Assembly (NCBI RefSeq): GCF_026248825.1
Contig: NZ_CP110973.1
Location: 2,127,001 to 2,191,000, forward strand
Direction of reading: 5' to 3'
Source: Larkinella insperata
GTDB lineage: Bacteria > Bacteroidota > Bacteroidia > Cytophagales > Spirosomataceae
DNA length: 64,000 bases
Below are positions 10,101 to 17,759 of the stretch, piece after piece (position 1 is the stretch's first letter; every line of letters begins with the position of its first letter). The position numbers were made by a program, and so were the translations under genes. The notes beneath the pieces were generated by a model. It was not told the DNA's origin. It ran no database searches and was given only the letters and a program-made list of their open reading frames with translations.

Positions 10101-12176
10101 CTGCTTCAGACTGGTTCGCAGCGGATTCTGGTTAATAGCGAAGAGAAAATACCCAATGCGCCGATGCGGGTCAAGGTAGAAAGCATCAACCTGACCAACA
10201 TGGCAAAACTGGCCAATCAGGACACGACGCTGGTGGGCGGTATGCTCAACGGGGATGTTGTGCTCCGGGACGTAATGACAAATTTGTCGTTTACCGGCGA
10301 CGTGACGGTGGATAGTCTGAAAGTGATGGAAAAGGCCATCGGGAATCTGACGGCCCGGTTTGCCAATACCACCGACCAGCGGATTTCAACCGATATTGCG
10401 CTGACGGGCAACGGCAACCGGGCGCGGGTTACGGGTTTCTACAATCCGTCAAACGCGGACCAGGCGCTGGATTTCAAAATTAATCTGGACGAGTTGACAG
10501 CCCAGACCATCGAGGCATTCAGCTTCGGTCAACTGCGGCAAACCAGCGGACGGTTGCGCGGTCAGGTCGATGTAACCGGCTCAACGGACCAGCCCCGTAT
10601 GAATGGCGCCGTATCGTTCGATTCGCTGGCTTTCAACGTGGCTTACCTGAATGCGACCTACAAGATTGACAACGAAACGATCCGGTTCAGCGAGAAAACC
10701 ATCAATTTTCAGGATTTCAGCATTCGCGACGGGCAAAACCGCAACCTGACAACGAACGGGACCATCACCATCCGGGAGTTGCCGGATATGGCCTACAACC
10801 TGAACATCAAAGCCGATAAATTTCAGGTGCTGAATGCCACCCGGAAAGACAACGATCTGGCCTACGGCAATGCCGCCATCAGTGCCAATCTGGCCATTCG
10901 CGGCAGCGGTACCAGTCCAACCATTAGCGGTTCCATCAAACTGGAAGACGAAAGCAAAATCACGATGGTATTGCCTGATGAAAGCGATGCCGTAAACGAA
11001 GCGCGTGGGATTGTTACGTTCATCGACCACAACGATTCGCTGGCTTTGCGGAAGTACCTGGTGGTTGCCCGGCCCGATACCGCCCGGCCCAAACTGGCTT
11101 TCCAAGACCTGAGCAACGCCCAGATTGATCTAAGCCTGGAAGCAAACGAAACCTCGGAAATCACCGTCGTTGTGGATGAGCTCAACGGCGATAACCTGCG
11201 CATCAAAGGAAATGCCCGGTTAAACGTAGGAATCAGTCAGAGCGGGGCCATCTCGTTGCTGGGCCGCTACGACGTTACGGAAGGAGAGTATTCGCTGACG
11301 TATGAAGTTCTGAAGCGTACGTTTTCGATCCAGAAAGGAAGTAACCTGACCTGGACGGGCGATCCGTACCGGGCACAGCTGGACATTACCGCGGTTTATG
11401 AGACGACGGCCGTGCCGTCCAACCTGATTGCCAACGAAACCAGCGAACAGCTTCGGACGGCTTCCAAGCAGAAAATACCGTTCAACGTCCTGTTGAAAAT
11501 GAAGGGTTTGTTGTCTTCGCCTGATATCAGCTTTGACATTGAAATGCCGGAGGAAGGTTTCCTGGCTTCCCGGACGGTAATCGATGCGGTTAATTCCAAG
11601 CTCTCCCAATTGCGTCAGGACCCCTCGCAGTTGAACAAACAGGTTTTCGGACTGATGGTACTGGGTAGTTTCATTTCTGAAAGCTCATCCAGCTCATCAG
11701 GGGGCGGTATTAATACCGAAGAAATTGCCCGAAGCAGCGTCAGTAAAATTCTTTCCGATCAGCTGGAACGGTTTGCGTCCAGCCTGCTGAAAGGATTTGA
11801 CGTAAACTTCGATCTGCTTTCGTCCACTCAGTCGGCGGGGACCAACAACACCGTAGGAACCAGAACCGATTTGAATGTGGATGTGTCCCGGAGCTTTTTG
11901 CAAGGTCGGCTGACGGTTTCGGTGGGTCGAAATTTCATGCTGGAAGGAAATCAGAACGCCATCACGCGCAATCCTAACGAAGTATTTGATAACCTGTCGT
12001 TGAACTACAACATTACCCGCGACGGCCGCTATATGCTACGCGGTTATCGCAAGAGTGATTACCAGGCGGTTCTGGAAGGTTACGTAATCGAAACGGGGGT
12101 TGGTTTTGTAATTACGGTCGATTACAACGCCCTGAGTGAAATCTTTGGCAAATCGGCGGAAAATCAGAATCAATGA
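7164..12176 (+). CDS. tamB: TamB-family translocation and assembly module / intermembrane transfer protein
   Basis: A 1670-residue protein starting at GTG, with AAGG four bases upstream. Residues 5-28 are a single membrane anchor; most of the rest is a long run of alternating beta strands (AsmA/DUF490-like), and the TamB (DUF490) domain occupies about residues 1220-1660, ending in a beta-strand-rich region (DLNVDVSRSFLQGRLTVSVG, then SLNYNITRDGRYMLRG). TamB-like proteins span the periplasm as a hydrophobic groove and work with an Omp85 partner in outer-membrane assembly or lipid transfer. The partner is encoded next: the stop codon overlaps the start of the 12173 gene by four bases (ATGA), so the two are translationally coupled. 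Confidence 0.93.
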   Translation: MKKFLTFFLLAILALIFLVLGFLGVIATTTWGQEFVTRQVNSYLAGKIKSPFRIGRITYDIPDYVGLEDVLFITPKGDTLLAGEKLRVDLDMMGLLKNRVSLNQIELEKVRINLNRTLPDTAFNFQYIIDAFDTGGPPQPVDTTAAPMDISLAAVILKDVGIRYKDDVVGADVRAHLDSLRANFDETDVAKSQYHLRTVNIDGLVANTRLYSAIDTPETPTTSAPGDTLDLKLGSWRVNRARWDVKVEEADFQTRGSLGRLAMDADYLYLDGQRVGIKSLELANADIAAILTKATAKPSSAAPATPETADESGGWRASIGRVALAKNRIRFEDQNQPRQKTGLDYGHLDLQDFSLTAQALQYTPQLIAGKFRGGQFRDQSGFALQRLDADVVYSDTMTSVTKLYVQTPQTLLRDQLILRYDSIGQLSRPREAGRVGVRVNLNQSRLAVADMLQLAPFLATTSPFFEDRRAVVRVNTLMRGTLANLSIPTFEVDMLSGTRLRASGRLRNVTDVDRLALDINLTEGSTRLTDIRKIVPKGTLPDSFNIPPKLRLTGRFQGELDNLNINSALQTDWGNVDFDGNVRGFVSGKGQAYKGTLSLARLEAGRWLGQQATIGSITADATVDGRGIDVKTMQTAFRLNVRQAELMGYNYQNFAADGRLDQGNLSMRSTLNDPNAKLTLNARVGMLQDFPSVRGGLAIEKLDVTQLKLYKDPLSVEGNLRFDFASTDPAKPVGILAARETVVRLNGKTYPLDSFYVRADVDGVRKIVEARLPFATMNLDGQFDYTRLYDIAVGEVSKYIELPDLTYKPVNPPYSFNVDMTLRQHPLLAAFVPALTRMDPVTFKAYVDNVRDTTFAASLQAGVVEYDSMQIQGVAMKLAGLNGRLGITGQVNAANASGIRLNVTKLNAEAVENKLWFEIESDDSTGRAWYGISGSLAIADRAYQFRFNPDGMLTNYQRWTGDTTGYIQYSEKGIVADRFLLQTGSQRILVNSEEKIPNAPMRVKVESINLTNMAKLANQDTTLVGGMLNGDVVLRDVMTNLSFTGDVTVDSLKVMEKAIGNLTARFANTTDQRISTDIALTGNGNRARVTGFYNPSNADQALDFKINLDELTAQTIEAFSFGQLRQTSGRLRGQVDVTGSTDQPRMNGAVSFDSLAFNVAYLNATYKIDNETIRFSEKTINFQDFSIRDGQNRNLTTNGTITIRELPDMAYNLNIKADKFQVLNATRKDNDLAYGNAAISANLAIRGSGTSPTISGSIKLEDESKITMVLPDESDAVNEARGIVTFIDHNDSLALRKYLVVARPDTARPKLAFQDLSNAQIDLSLEANETSEITVVVDELNGDNLRIKGNARLNVGISQSGAISLLGRYDVTEGEYSLTYEVLKRTFSIQKGSNLTWTGDPYRAQLDITAVYETTAVPSNLIANETSEQLRTASKQKIPFNVLLKMKGLLSSPDISFDIEMPEEGFLASRTVIDAVNSKLSQLRQDPSQLNKQVFGLMVLGSFISESSSSSSGGGINTEEIARSSVSKILSDQLERFASSLLKGFDVNFDLLSSTQSAGTNNTVGTRTDLNVDVSRSFLQGRLTVSVGRNFMLEGNQNAITRNPNEVFDNLSLNYNITRDGRYMLRGYRKSDYQAVLEGYVIETGVGFVITVDYNALSEIFGKSAENQNQ

Positions 12177-14494
12177 AAAAGAGTCTATTCTATAGTATTG
12201 CCTTGCTTGCACTGACCGGCTGTCACGTGGCTCGCCACATTCCGCCCGGGGAAAAACTGTACATGGGAACCGAAATCAACGTTCAGGTTGATTCGACGGT
12301 TTCCAAATCTGAAAAAGAACAGATCGAAACGCAGCTGGCCGAAATGGCGCGGCCGCGGCCTAACAAGAAACTGTTCGGGTATCCGTACCGCGTTGGCCTT
12401 TACTACTTTGCGGGTGAGCCCAAGAAAGAAAAGGGATTACGGGCCTGGTTCCGACGCAAATTGGGCGCAGAACCGATTTTTGCAAGTGCCAATGCGCTCT
12501 CATCCAACGCGGCTAATTGGGTCGCTTTTCTGGAAAATGAAGGCTATTTTCATTCAACAGCTTCCGGAAGTTTGCGCGAAGAAGGGTACAAGGCCTTCGG
12601 GGTTTATCAGGTTCAGGTCAGACAACGCTATCTGATTGATTCAGTCGCTTTTCTAATGGATTCAACGTCCCTGAAGGAGTCTATGGATGAGATTCAGAGT
12701 CGCAGTTTGCTCAAAAAAGACAATCCTTATCGTCTGGAAATGATCAAGCTGGAACGCGAACGGATCAATCAGGCTTTACAGCGTCGGGGCTTCTTTTACT
12801 TTCAGCCTGATTTCATTGCGGTGCTGGCCGACAGTGCTCAGGGGAGCCACCGGACACGTTTGTATCTAGCTATCAAGCCCGAAACCCCTCCAGCGGCCCT
12901 GCTTCCCTATTCTGTGCGGGATATTTACGTGTATCCTAATTACAGTCTTTCATCCAACAACCTGCAGGCCGATACCACCGCCAGCCCAAGGCGTGTTGTT
13001 GAATTTGGCAATTACAAAATTGTCGATCCGGATAATGTGTACAACCCGAAGCTTTTCCGGGATATCATAGCCTTGCGGCCGGGACGGCGTTACAACAGCC
13101 GGGCGCAGGACCTGACTTTGTCGCGCTTCATTAACGTAGGGTCGTTTAAATTCGTCCGCAATCGGTTTGAACCGACTCAGCAGGGCGATTCTACGGTAAT
13201 GGACGTTCACTATTATCTGACGCCTTACCCCAAAAAGTCGGCCCGGCTGGAAATTGCCGGTACCAGTCGTTCCAACAACCTGGTAGGGTCGCAACTCAGC
13301 CTGAACTGGCGGAATCGAAACGTCTTAGGCCGTTCTGAACTGTTTACCGTCAATGCCAACGCGGGTATCGAATTTCAGATAGGAGCCCGCGGCACGGGTG
13401 TGACCAACTACCGGTACGGGTTACAAACCAGCCTGACCTTCCCGCGCCTGGTGTCGCCCATCCCGATCAAATATTACCAACGCGGACAAACGCTGCCTCA
13501 GACAATTGTTTCCGTGGGCTATGACCTGATTGTGCGGGGCGGATTATACCACCTCAACTCATTCCTGACCACGTACGGGTATACCTGGCGAAGCAATCCG
13601 CAAACCGAGCACATCTTTCAACCCATCAGCATCAACTACGTTTTGCCGTCCAGCTTTGGCGAAAAGTTTTATGCGCTGGAAGACGATCCCACTACGCGGC
13701 AGCAGTACATCAACATCCTGCGTTCTGAGCAGCTTATCCTCAGTACGCTTTATACGTACAATTTGAGTTCATCGCCCCGTACAAATACCTCGTACACGTA
13801 TCGGCTGAGCGTTAACGTTGAACCCGCCGGTAACCTGGCGTCTTTGGTAACGAAAAAAACCAATGAACTGGGCCAGGAGGTGATTTTTGGGGTGCCGTAT
13901 TCCCAGTTTTTCCGGATGGATGTCGACAGTCGGCACTTCTTCCGATTATCGCCGGGTATTACCTGGGCCAGCCGGTTCTTTGGTGGTCTGGGCGTTCCGT
14001 ACGGAAATTCAGAACAGCTGCCGTTTGTCAAGCAGTATTTTGTCGGGGGTGCTAACAGTTTGCGGGCGTTTCGGCCTCGGGCGGTTGGGCCGGGCGTTTA
14101 TACCCGAAACCTCGATGGTACCGTTCAGCTTCAGGATGGAGGGGGCGATATCAAACTGGAGGCTAACACGGAAATTCGTCCTAAGATAAATAAGTACCTG
14201 CAAACGGCTTTGTTTGTGGATGTTGGCAACGTCTGGATGTATTCTGACGAGAGTACCTACGGCGCTGGCACCCAGTTTCGATCAGACTTTTACAAACAAC
14301 TGGCCGTGGGCACCGGTCTTGGCCTGCGGATTGACGTGTCGTATTTTGTTCTACGGTTTGATCTGGCTTTCCCGCTGCGTAAACCGTGGCTACCGGAAGG
14401 ACAACAGTGGGTGTTTGATGAGATTAATCCGGGAAGCCGGAGCTGGCGTCGGGATAACCTGATCCTGAACGTAGCAGTGGGTTATCCGTTTTAG
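12173..14494 (+). CDS. tamL: TamA-like Omp85 (BamA/TamA) outer-membrane lipoprotein, TamL type
   Basis: A 773-residue protein with a lipoprotein signal (lipobox LTGC, Cys17), then POTRA-type periplasmic repeats (about 35-400) and a C-terminal 16-strand surface-antigen/Omp85 barrel (about 420-773) with the family's hallmark lid-loop region around YFVGGANSLRAFRPRAVGPG. Lipid-modified TamA homologues paired with TamB are known from Bacteroidota as TamL. Overlap with tamB by four bases supports a stoichiometric TamB-TamL complex. The acyl anchor instead of a plain signal peptide is normal for this lineage. The last residues (LNVAVGYPF) end in Phe, as expected for an outer-membrane barrel. Confidence 0.93.
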   Translation: MKKSLFYSIALLALTGCHVARHIPPGEKLYMGTEINVQVDSTVSKSEKEQIETQLAEMARPRPNKKLFGYPYRVGLYYFAGEPKKEKGLRAWFRRKLGAEPIFASANALSSNAANWVAFLENEGYFHSTASGSLREEGYKAFGVYQVQVRQRYLIDSVAFLMDSTSLKESMDEIQSRSLLKKDNPYRLEMIKLERERINQALQRRGFFYFQPDFIAVLADSAQGSHRTRLYLAIKPETPPAALLPYSVRDIYVYPNYSLSSNNLQADTTASPRRVVEFGNYKIVDPDNVYNPKLFRDIIALRPGRRYNSRAQDLTLSRFINVGSFKFVRNRFEPTQQGDSTVMDVHYYLTPYPKKSARLEIAGTSRSNNLVGSQLSLNWRNRNVLGRSELFTVNANAGIEFQIGARGTGVTNYRYGLQTSLTFPRLVSPIPIKYYQRGQTLPQTIVSVGYDLIVRGGLYHLNSFLTTYGYTWRSNPQTEHIFQPISINYVLPSSFGEKFYALEDDPTTRQQYINILRSEQLILSTLYTYNLSSSPRTNTSYTYRLSVNVEPAGNLASLVTKKTNELGQEVIFGVPYSQFFRMDVDSRHFFRLSPGITWASRFFGGLGVPYGNSEQLPFVKQYFVGGANSLRAFRPRAVGPGVYTRNLDGTVQLQDGGGDIKLEANTEIRPKINKYLQTALFVDVGNVWMYSDESTYGAGTQFRSDFYKQLAVGTGLGLRIDVSYFVLRFDLAFPLRKPWLPEGQQWVFDEINPGSRSWRRDNLILNVAVGYPF

Positions 14495-14512
14495 GCCATC
14501 TCCGGTATTGAT

Positions 14513-16039
14513 TTAGTCTTCCCGACCCTCCTTGCGGTTGGCATCGGCCATCCTGACAATTTTCGGGGTGAACTTTGCCAGCACCGACACCAGGTCGTGC
14601 TGGGCGCTGATAACGGTTTCGATGTTTTTATAGACCATCGGCGCTTCATCGAGGTCGCCCCCGATCAGCTGAATGTCGGCTTTGAGCAAAGCATCGTCAA
14701 GCTGCGCGCGGGTGATGCGGTTGAATGCCTGCGTTCGTGACATCAACCGCCCGGCTCCGTGCGAAGCCGAGTTCAGCGCATCCGAAAAACCGCGCCCCCG
14801 AACCACAAAGCCGGGCTGCGTCATGGAGCCCGGGATGATCCCGAGCACGTCAGGACCCGCCGGAGTAGCGCCTTTCCGGTGAACAACTACCTCGTGCCCG
14901 TCGGCCAGTTGTTCTTTCCAGGCAAAGTTGTGGTGGTTCTCAACCATTGTCAACGGGTTATGACCCAGCGCTTTCGCCAGTTTATGGTGGATTTCGTGGT
15001 GATTGGCCGATGCGTAATCCCCGGCCAGATTCATCGCAATCCAGTATTCCTGCCCTTCCTCGGTGTTCAGATCAAGCCAGGCCAGGTGGGCCGCCTGTTT
15101 GGGCAGCTTCGTTTTCTGCATGGCAAGTCTGGAGTAATACCCGGCGACGGCTCCCCCGAAACCCCGCGAACCCGAATGCGACAGCAGAGCCAGGTACTCG
15201 CCCGGCGGTAGGTTTAGCTGGTCGTCCTGTTCGTACACTTCGATCAATCCCCATTCGACAAAGTGGTTGCCCGTACCGGAGGTGCCAAGCTGGCGGTAGG
15301 CTTTGTCTTTCAGGTCCCGGATTACCTTGGTAGACTGCCATTCCGGCAAATCCATGACAGTTTCGTCGAACTTCTCACGGGTTTCGCCCCCGATACCAAA
15401 CTTGGTTTTTTCCAGCAGGATGGTTTTCAGCAGGGGCGACTCCTGTTTCAGAAAAGCACCTGGCAGATCGAATACCGATAAACACATTCGGCAGGCAATA
15501 TCAACGCCAACGGCGAACGGAATAACCGTGTGGGCTTCGGTGGCCAGAACCCCGCCAATGGGCAGCCCGTAACCTTGGTGGGCATCGGGCATCAGCGCAC
15601 CGGCCACCGAAATTGGCAGGCTGGCGGCCGTTTCCGTTTGGTTTAAGGCTCCTTCCTCAATGTATTCCGGTCCGAAAACCGCATATGGCAACGGTGTTGT
15701 ACGCAGGTCAAACGCCTGAGAAGTTTGCTTTTCGGCTGTATTCAGAACATAAGGCGCTGGCTCCGGCGGCAGATACGTCCGGCCGGTTTCGCTCAACGGC
15801 ACCGCAATACCCTGCTTGTTGAGGTCGTAAATGGCCCGCGCCAGATTGGTTACTTTATTTCTGGAGAAAGCATACTTTTTGGGATTCTGAAGCATTTGCG
15901 CCAGCAAGCCCATTAGTTTGGCTTTGGGGTACTGAGCGCGCTCGACCAAACCGTTTGCTACCCGCAGAAAAGCCGTGTGCAGCTGGTCGGGAATGGGCGC
16001 CAACGTCAGGATATCATCGATTGTAACGGAGTTTTCCAT
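14513..16039 (-). CDS. rtcB: RtcB-type RNA ligase
   Basis: RtcB joins RNA 2',3'-cyclic-phosphate or 3'-phosphate ends to 5'-OH ends using GTP and Mn2+. All signature blocks are visible: MPDAHQGYGLPIGGVLA, then GVDIACRM with the metal-binding Asp and Cys, GTSGTGNHFVEWG with the metal His, LLSHSGSRGFG, VENHHNFAW, VHRKGATPAG, IPGSMTQPGFVV and SASHGAGRLMSR, which carries the guanylylated His. The usual GVDIGCGM is altered to GVDIACRM, leaving the ligands intact. The ATG at 16039 (MENSVTIDDI) gives 508 residues; an in-frame start at 16075 would add 12 unlikely residues. It lies about 70 bases after the slipin gene on the same strand and is probably in the same transcript, downstream of tRNA-like RNA elements. 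No archease or RtcA gene is in the window. Confidence 0.95.
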   Translation of the reverse strand: MENSVTIDDILTLAPIPDQLHTAFLRVANGLVERAQYPKAKLMGLLAQMLQNPKKYAFSRNKVTNLARAIYDLNKQGIAVPLSETGRTYLPPEPAPYVLNTAEKQTSQAFDLRTTPLPYAVFGPEYIEEGALNQTETAASLPISVAGALMPDAHQGYGLPIGGVLATEAHTVIPFAVGVDIACRMCLSVFDLPGAFLKQESPLLKTILLEKTKFGIGGETREKFDETVMDLPEWQSTKVIRDLKDKAYRQLGTSGTGNHFVEWGLIEVYEQDDQLNLPPGEYLALLSHSGSRGFGGAVAGYYSRLAMQKTKLPKQAAHLAWLDLNTEEGQEYWIAMNLAGDYASANHHEIHHKLAKALGHNPLTMVENHHNFAWKEQLADGHEVVVHRKGATPAGPDVLGIIPGSMTQPGFVVRGRGFSDALNSASHGAGRLMSRTQAFNRITRAQLDDALLKADIQLIGGDLDEAPMVYKNIETVISAQHDLVSVLAKFTPKIVRMADANRKEGRED

Positions 16040-16109
16040 GATTAAAGGAGAAGATACCCCCGAACGGGTTCTCATTCGGGAGGTTATTGGTTAAAGTACG
16101 GATTGATGG

Positions 16110-17225
16110 TCAGGAATTACGGCTTCGGCCCCGGACGAAAAGCTGCTTCAGCTGGTCGACCATCGAACCGTCGCTGGAAACGGAAATAGTGCTGATTTTG
16201 TCGGCTATTTTCTCCACGTATTCCATTTCTTTCAGTTTCCAGAGCATTTCGTTGTCTTCCATCAGCTTGGCCGTATTCAAGAGGCTGCGGGTTGAGGCCG
16301 TTTCCTCCCGGCGCATGATGCTGTTGGCCTGTGCTTTCTTTTCGGCCATCAACACCTGGTTCATGATGTCGCGCATATCGCCGGGCAAAATGACATCCCG
16401 TAGGCCGCCATCCCGTAAATCCACGCCAAGTTCGGCCGCTTTGGCAGCCGTTTTAGTGAGAACATAAGGAGCCACTTCGCCCTTTCGGTCGAGCAGTTCG
16501 TCCAGCGTCAGACCACCCACGTATTCCCGCAGGGCCAGTTGAACCGATACGTACACCTGTTTGTCGTATTCTTTATTTTCGACCAGTGCTTTCACAACGT
16601 TCTTGACGGCATACTGCAGGTAGAAACTCAACCGCAACGATGCCTTGTCTTTGGTCAGGATTTCCTGCCCCGATACTTCCATCTGCTGCTGGCGGGTATC
16701 GACTTTTGCAACATGGACCGGGATGCTGTTTTTCCACCAGTGGTAGGTTCCGGGTGACAACAACCGTTCAAACTTCCAGTCGATAAACAATACGCCTTGC
16801 TCGTACGCTTCGACGGTGTACGTGCGCACGAAGGGCGATAAGGGTTGCGGCATCAACGAAACCAGGTCGATGCTGCCGGGAATAGCAAGTTGACTTAGAT
16901 CGGCCTTGATGTATTCGTAGTGTTTAATTCCTTTCCAGTACGCCCAGCGGCCTTTTTGCAAAATGGTCTGGAAACGGCCGCTCTCAAATTGTAGGGCAAT
17001 TTCATGATCGTTCACCTCGACGACGTCGAGCAGGGCGGCAATTTCCGGATACGCCAGCAAGACCGTCAGATCGCAGAGCGGATTTTGCAGCGGGGTGCCC
17101 TGCTCGTAGACGTAGGCGGTTTCGCCCGGCCAGAGCCAGTGATTCCCGGCCGTAAGCAATCGTTTGTATCCGCCGTGTTTGAAGACCAATCCAATTTGGC
17201 GAGCCAGGATACGTACAGTTTTCAT
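16110..17225 (-). CDS. Slipin/SPFH (band 7) domain protein
   Basis: A 371-residue stomatin-like protein. The SPFH core lies at about residues 135-300 (EAYEQGVLFIDWKFERLLSP, then VDTRQQQMEVSGQEILTKD and LALREYVGGLTLDELL), followed by an Ala/Glu/Lys-rich helical tail (about 290-350) suited to oligomerisation. There is no clear N-terminal membrane span, unlike most stomatins. The first 130 residues contain two further copies of the opening SPFH beta module (about 11-41 and 76-112), so the module occurs three times. The gene sits between tRNA-like sequences and rtcB and runs in their direction, linking it to RNA repair or stress; its molecular job there is unknown. Confidence 0.88.
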   Translation of the reverse strand: MKTVRILARQIGLVFKHGGYKRLLTAGNHWLWPGETAYVYEQGTPLQNPLCDLTVLLAYPEIAALLDVVEVNDHEIALQFESGRFQTILQKGRWAYWKGIKHYEYIKADLSQLAIPGSIDLVSLMPQPLSPFVRTYTVEAYEQGVLFIDWKFERLLSPGTYHWWKNSIPVHVAKVDTRQQQMEVSGQEILTKDKASLRLSFYLQYAVKNVVKALVENKEYDKQVYVSVQLALREYVGGLTLDELLDRKGEVAPYVLTKTAAKAAELGVDLRDGGLRDVILPGDMRDIMNQVLMAEKKAQANSIMRREETASTRSLLNTAKLMEDNEMLWKLKEMEYVEKIADKISTISVSSDGSMVDQLKQLFVRGRSRNS

Positions 17226-17271
17226 GGATGTATGGACTTTGTAAAGGGTTACTAAGGTTGATAAACCCGTT

Positions 17272-17314
17272 CGGAGCCATCCGAAACTTTGCCGAAAAGT
17301 TTCGGATGGCTCCG
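17272..17314 (-). promoter_or_regulatory. Perfect 19-bp hairpin in the leader of slipin-rtcB
   Basis: Bases 17272-17290 and 17296-17314 are exact reverse complements (stem begins CGGAGCCATCCGAAACTTT) with a five-base loop. Its near edge is 47 bases upstream of the slipin start codon. No T-run follows on either strand, so it is not an ordinary terminator. It could be an RNA processing site, a stability element or a protein-binding site in the leader. Confidence 0.7.
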
Positions 17315-17420
17315 CGCCCCGGCAGCCGCTCCGACTACCAAAACGCGATCATCCGGCCTATTTTCGCAAGCAACGTACGCCCGGCCGCCCCGACACGACC
17401 CTGCTGGCCCCGTCTGAACC

Positions 17421-17453
17421 GTTGCGTCTGGTTTAAAACCGTTCCGACGCAAC
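17421..17453. repeat. Inverted repeat GTTGCGTC / GACGCAAC in the tRNA-like to slipin spacer
   Basis: GTTGCGTC (17421-17428) and GACGCAAC (17446-17453) are exact reverse complements around a 17-base spacer that itself contains GGTTT/AAACC. Directly next to it, CCGGA-TAGC-TCCGG (17453-17466) forms a second small hairpin. The sites could be operators for the divergent WYL regulator or folds in the slipin leader. Confidence 0.45.
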
Positions 17454-17520
17454 CGGATAGCTCCGGCGGATTATGAACATCTGGTAACCTTTTTAGAAGT
17501 GGCCGCTTCTCCAACCAACG

Positions 17521-17540
17521 GATCAGCCTTTTGGGCTGAT
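17521..17540 (-). other. Hairpin closing the tRNA-like region
   Basis: ATCAGCC and GGCTGAT pair exactly around a five-base loop (17522-17528 with 17534-17540), immediately 3' of the second T-arm on the minus strand. No U-run follows, so it may punctuate or stabilise the tRNA-like transcript rather than end it. Confidence 0.45.
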
Positions 17541-17593
17541 AGCAGGATTCGAACCCGCGTTTGTCTGCTGCTCTACCCTTGAGCTATCCTGCC
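17541..17593 (-). ncRNA. 53-base tRNA-like fold lacking an anticodon arm (alternative pairing)
   Basis: Read on the minus strand, the acceptor-like ends GGCAGGA and TCCTGCT can pair over seven positions (one G-U), enclosing a perfect D-arm (17570-17584, stem GCTC/GAGC, loop AAGGGTA) and a T-loop GGTTCGAATCC. There is no room for an anticodon arm, and the 3' acceptor strand is also the 3' side of the T-stem GCGGG/CCTGC (17542-17558), so acceptor and T-stem cannot both form. It is therefore not a normal tRNA gene. The acceptor 5' strand and D-arm are shared with the permuted fold at 17564-17629, giving two competing structures. Confidence 0.45.
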
Positions 17594-17629
17594 GAAACAG
17601 GAGAAGGATTCGAACCTTCAACCAGCAGG
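17564..17629 (-). ncRNA. Circularly permuted tRNA-like element
   Basis: On the minus strand the order is: CCTGC (17629-17625), five-base variable region, perfect 17-base T-arm GAAGG-TTCGAAT-CCTTC (17619-17603), 3' acceptor strand TCCTGTT (17602-17596), the two bases TC, 5' acceptor strand GGCAGGA (17593-17587), TA, D-arm with GG in the loop (17584-17570), A, then GCAGA (17568-17564). Each segment has the canonical tRNA length. The acceptor strands pair at 7 of 7 positions (two G-U), and GCAGA/CCTGC pair at 4 of 5 as an anticodon stem. The open ends fall in the anticodon loop. The 2-base link leaves no room for a CCA end, so translation use is unlikely. It may be transcribed together with slipin-rtcB. 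Confidence 0.55.
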
Positions 17630-17656
17630 TTAGGGACAGAATTTTCCACCATCAAC

Positions 17657-17701
17657 AGCATATCGCCTTAGCCAGAGGCCGCGATACTACGGGGCTATGC
17701 C
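17657..17701 (-). ncRNA. Second, more degenerate tRNA-like element
   Basis: GGCATA (17701-17696) pairs with TATGCT (17662-17657) as a short acceptor-like stem. Inside are GCCT-CTGGCTA-AGGC (17679-17665), a seven-base loop with T at position 33 and an anticodon-like GGC, and a D-arm-like CCG/CGG hairpin; a competing stem TATCGC/GCGATA is also possible. No T-arm lies within it. The bases just before it on the minus strand (GTTTCGGCA) are repeated exactly before the acceptor strand of the permuted element 108 bases downstream, so the region may hold two diverged units. The fold is tentative. Confidence 0.35.
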
Positions 17702-17708
17702 GAAACCC

Positions 17709-17719
17709 GCGTCTGGTTT
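17709..17719. repeat. 11-bp direct repeat flanking the tRNA-like region
   Basis: GCGTCTGGTTT occurs exactly at 17709-17719 and again at 17424-17434, bracketing all tRNA-like elements 285 bases apart. The inner copy overlaps the GTTGCGTC inverted repeat. Paired regulator-binding sites are one possible explanation; duplication of a repeat unit is another. Confidence 0.4.
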
Positions 17720-17759
17720 GATACCTGGGCCGTTCTATCGTTACAAAGCTTGGAGCCTC

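Noticed and set aside
17541..17593. A normal tRNA gene (T-loop and D-arm are textbook)
   Set aside because: No anticodon arm fits and acceptor and T-stem share bases; listed as tRNA-like only.
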